From: Chloroflexota bacterium
GTDB taxonomy: Bacteria; Chloroflexota; Anaerolineae; Anaerolineales; DRKV01
Length of the DNA: 6,099 nucleotides
Direction of reading: 5' to 3'
Assembly (NCBI GenBank): GCA_011051635.1
Contig: DRKV01000312.1
Span: 1-6,099 of the forward strand
Within the stretch, counting starts at the first letter, position 1; each line of letters begins with the position of its first letter. The notes under the pieces were generated by a model, which worked only from the letters and a program-made list of their open reading frames with translations, was not told where the DNA came from and ran no database searches. This document shows positions 5,467 through 6,099 of this stretch, one piece after another. The translations under genes were made by a program, and so were the position numbers.

Positions 5467-5861
5467 TGCCCCCTTACCGCGACACCGCCCATCTGTGCAA
5501 CGTGATGCAGGCCCTTTTCGAGGGCCTGCGCTCTCGTCCCGGCAACCCTGTGGACGCCCTGGGGCGCAGCCGACTGGTCATCCGCCTGCAACTTGCCGCC
5601 CCGGAGGGCATCATCCTGATTGACGGGCGCGCCCGTCCGGTCTCCGTCACCTGCGGCAAGGGGAAGGCGGCGCGTCCCGACCTGGACGTGTACCTTTCCT
5701 CCGAAACGCTGCACCGCATCCTGCTCGACGAACTTTCCCTGAAAGAAGCCCTGGCGCGCAAACAAATCACCGTCCGCGGGCCGGTGTGGAAAACTTTCTC
5801 GCTGGCCGACATCTTTCGGGAAGGCCGTGCTCTGTACCCCGGAATTGTGAAAGACCTGTAA
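5463..5861 (+). CDS. SCP2-like lipid-carrier protein (second of two)
   Basis: This 132-residue protein starts within the acyltransferase stop (ATGA at 5463-5466); a second ATG at 5466 would also serve. The overlap implies translational coupling. An N-terminal helix is followed by strands (SRLVIRLQL, EGIILIDG, RPVSVTCG). Then comes the SCP2 signature block PDLDVYL...SLKEALARKQITVRGP at about 72-107. Over 43 residues from the PD pair it aligns without gaps to the first SCP2 protein, 13 of 43 residues identical, including ALAxKxI and GPxxK. There is no signal peptide or membrane segment. It is the last gene of the operon. Its likely role is to bind a hydrophobic substrate or product of the operon enzymes. 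The family call rests on this alignment and is somewhat less sure than for the first copy. Confidence 0.75.
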   Translation: MMPPYRDTAHLCNVMQALFEGLRSRPGNPVDALGRSRLVIRLQLAAPEGIILIDGRARPVSVTCGKGKAARPDLDVYLSSETLHRILLDELSLKEALARKQITVRGPVWKTFSLADIFREGRALYPGIVKDL

Positions 5862-5867
5862 GAAGAG

Positions 5868-5900
5868 AGACCTGTCAGGTTTTGGAAACCCGACAGGTCT
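5868..5900. repeat. Large palindrome between converging genes; possible bidirectional terminator or REP-like element
   Basis: AGACCTGTC (5868-5876) pairs perfectly with GACAGGTCT (5892-5900). Inside it, GGTTT (5878-5882) pairs with AAACC (5886-5890). One A/C mismatch lies between the two stems and the loop is TGG. The 14 paired bases make a very stable hairpin on either strand. It begins 7 bp after the operon's last stop codon and lies downstream of the stop of the leftward gene. That is the right place to end transcription from both sides, but no T-run follows on either strand, so it is not a canonical intrinsic terminator. An extra AGACCTGT at 5852-5859 overlaps the stop region of the SCP2 gene and repeats the left arm. 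The self-contained shape also fits a dispersed intergenic palindromic repeat. Confidence 0.75.
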
Positions 5901-5960
5901 TCGCCTCAGGCGGCAATGGTTTCGAAGGCTACTCTCACCCCCTGCCCGACGTCCTGCGGG

Positions 5961-5979
5961 GCGTAATTCAATTTTACGC
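5961..5979. repeat. Small inverted repeat at the end of the leftward gene
   Basis: GCGTAA (5961-5966) and TTACGC (5974-5979) form a perfect 6-bp inverted repeat with a 7-base AT-rich loop. The right arm contains the TAA stop codon of the leftward gene. It is short and may be chance, or may help stop or stabilise that transcript. Confidence 0.35.
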
Positions 5980-6099
5980 GTTCTCTAGCAGCAACTCCAA
6001 CTGCGCCAGGGTGCGCTGCAACTGGCGGACGGGGTTGCCCCCTTCGGCAATGGAGCGGCGCGCCCCCAGAATGCGGGAGAGCACCCGGTAACGGGCTTC
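5974..6099 (-). CDS. Unidentified protein, C-terminal 41 residues
   Basis: On the minus strand an open frame enters from the right edge and ends at TAA (complement of 5974-5976). It encodes 41 residues with helical character: RYRVLSRILGARRSIAEG, then GGNPVRQLQRTLAQLELLLENA. Two amphipathic helices separated by a GGNP turn are likely. The shape loosely recalls the C-terminus of clamp-loader subunits such as DNA polymerase III delta', which end in a helix after a NANPRL-like turn. The match is too weak to name. That it is coding is supported by an unbroken frame to the window edge, codon style like its neighbours, and its position converging on the operon end. Confidence 0.55.
   Translation of the reverse strand, partial: EARYRVLSRILGARRSIAEGGNPVRQLQRTLAQLELLLENA

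Noticed and set aside
333..5861. An alkane biosynthesis operon, suggested by the AAR-like gene
   Set aside because: No aldehyde-deformylating oxygenase or other di-iron protein is encoded in the window.
5940..5962. A GC-rich hairpin terminator around the GCCC...GGGC stretch
   Set aside because: Only four outer base pairs form with a long unpaired interior; no T-run follows.

Overview
The window is a GC-rich, gene-dense bacterial segment. It holds one rightward operon of five lipid-related genes, flanked on each side by a leftward gene cut off at the window edge. The phasin N-terminus, the fused reductase, the SDR/acyltransferase pair and the GC-rich short tandem repeats between genes fit Chloroflexota (Anaerolineae-like) best. 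This assignment is inference from gene style and is moderately confident at most. No transposase, integrase, CRISPR array, tRNA or rRNA is visible.

Layout, left to right. (1) 1-161, minus: N-terminus of a PhaF/PhaI-type phasin. (2) 162-332: a divergent control region with two back-to-back sigma70-like promoters. One points left to the phasin (TTGACT-17-TATATT). The other points right to the operon (TTGCGA-17-TATACT). Two copies of a 19-bp operator-like repeat lie over the phasin promoter. (3) 333-764: SCP2 sterol-carrier-like protein. (4) 793-2973: a 726-residue protein whose C-terminal half matches the cyanobacterial long-chain acyl-ACP reductase (AAR, fatty-aldehyde forming), with the catalytic cysteine kept. 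It also has a 300-residue N-terminal region I cannot assign and a C-terminal membrane anchor. (5) 2974-3147: a non-coding spacer made of three different short tandem arrays (21-, 7- and 8-bp units). (6) 3148-4209: extended SDR/epimerase-like protein with changed signature residues. (7) 4213-5466: PlsC/MGAT-like acyltransferase. (8) 5463-5861: a second, distant SCP2-like protein, start overlapping the acyltransferase stop. (9) 5868-5900: a large palindrome in the gap between converging genes. (10) 5974-6099, minus: C-terminus of an unidentified protein.

Working model (inference): the operon moves an acyl chain through a lipid pathway. SCP2 proteins would carry or present hydrophobic substrate, and the AAR-like enzyme would reduce acyl-ACP or acyl-CoA to fatty aldehyde at a membrane. 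The SDR could act on the aldehyde or a related intermediate, or bind nucleotide without catalysis. The acyltransferase would make an ester. Products could be wax esters, alkyl/ether lipids or another neutral lipid. Wax esters are established lipids of Chloroflexus- and Roseiflexus-type Chloroflexota. The divergent phasin, a granule-coat protein, hints at a link to storage bodies. No aldehyde-deformylating oxygenase is encoded here, so alkane synthesis is not indicated. The most notable element is the membrane-anchored, N-terminally extended AAR outside an obvious cyanobacterial setting.
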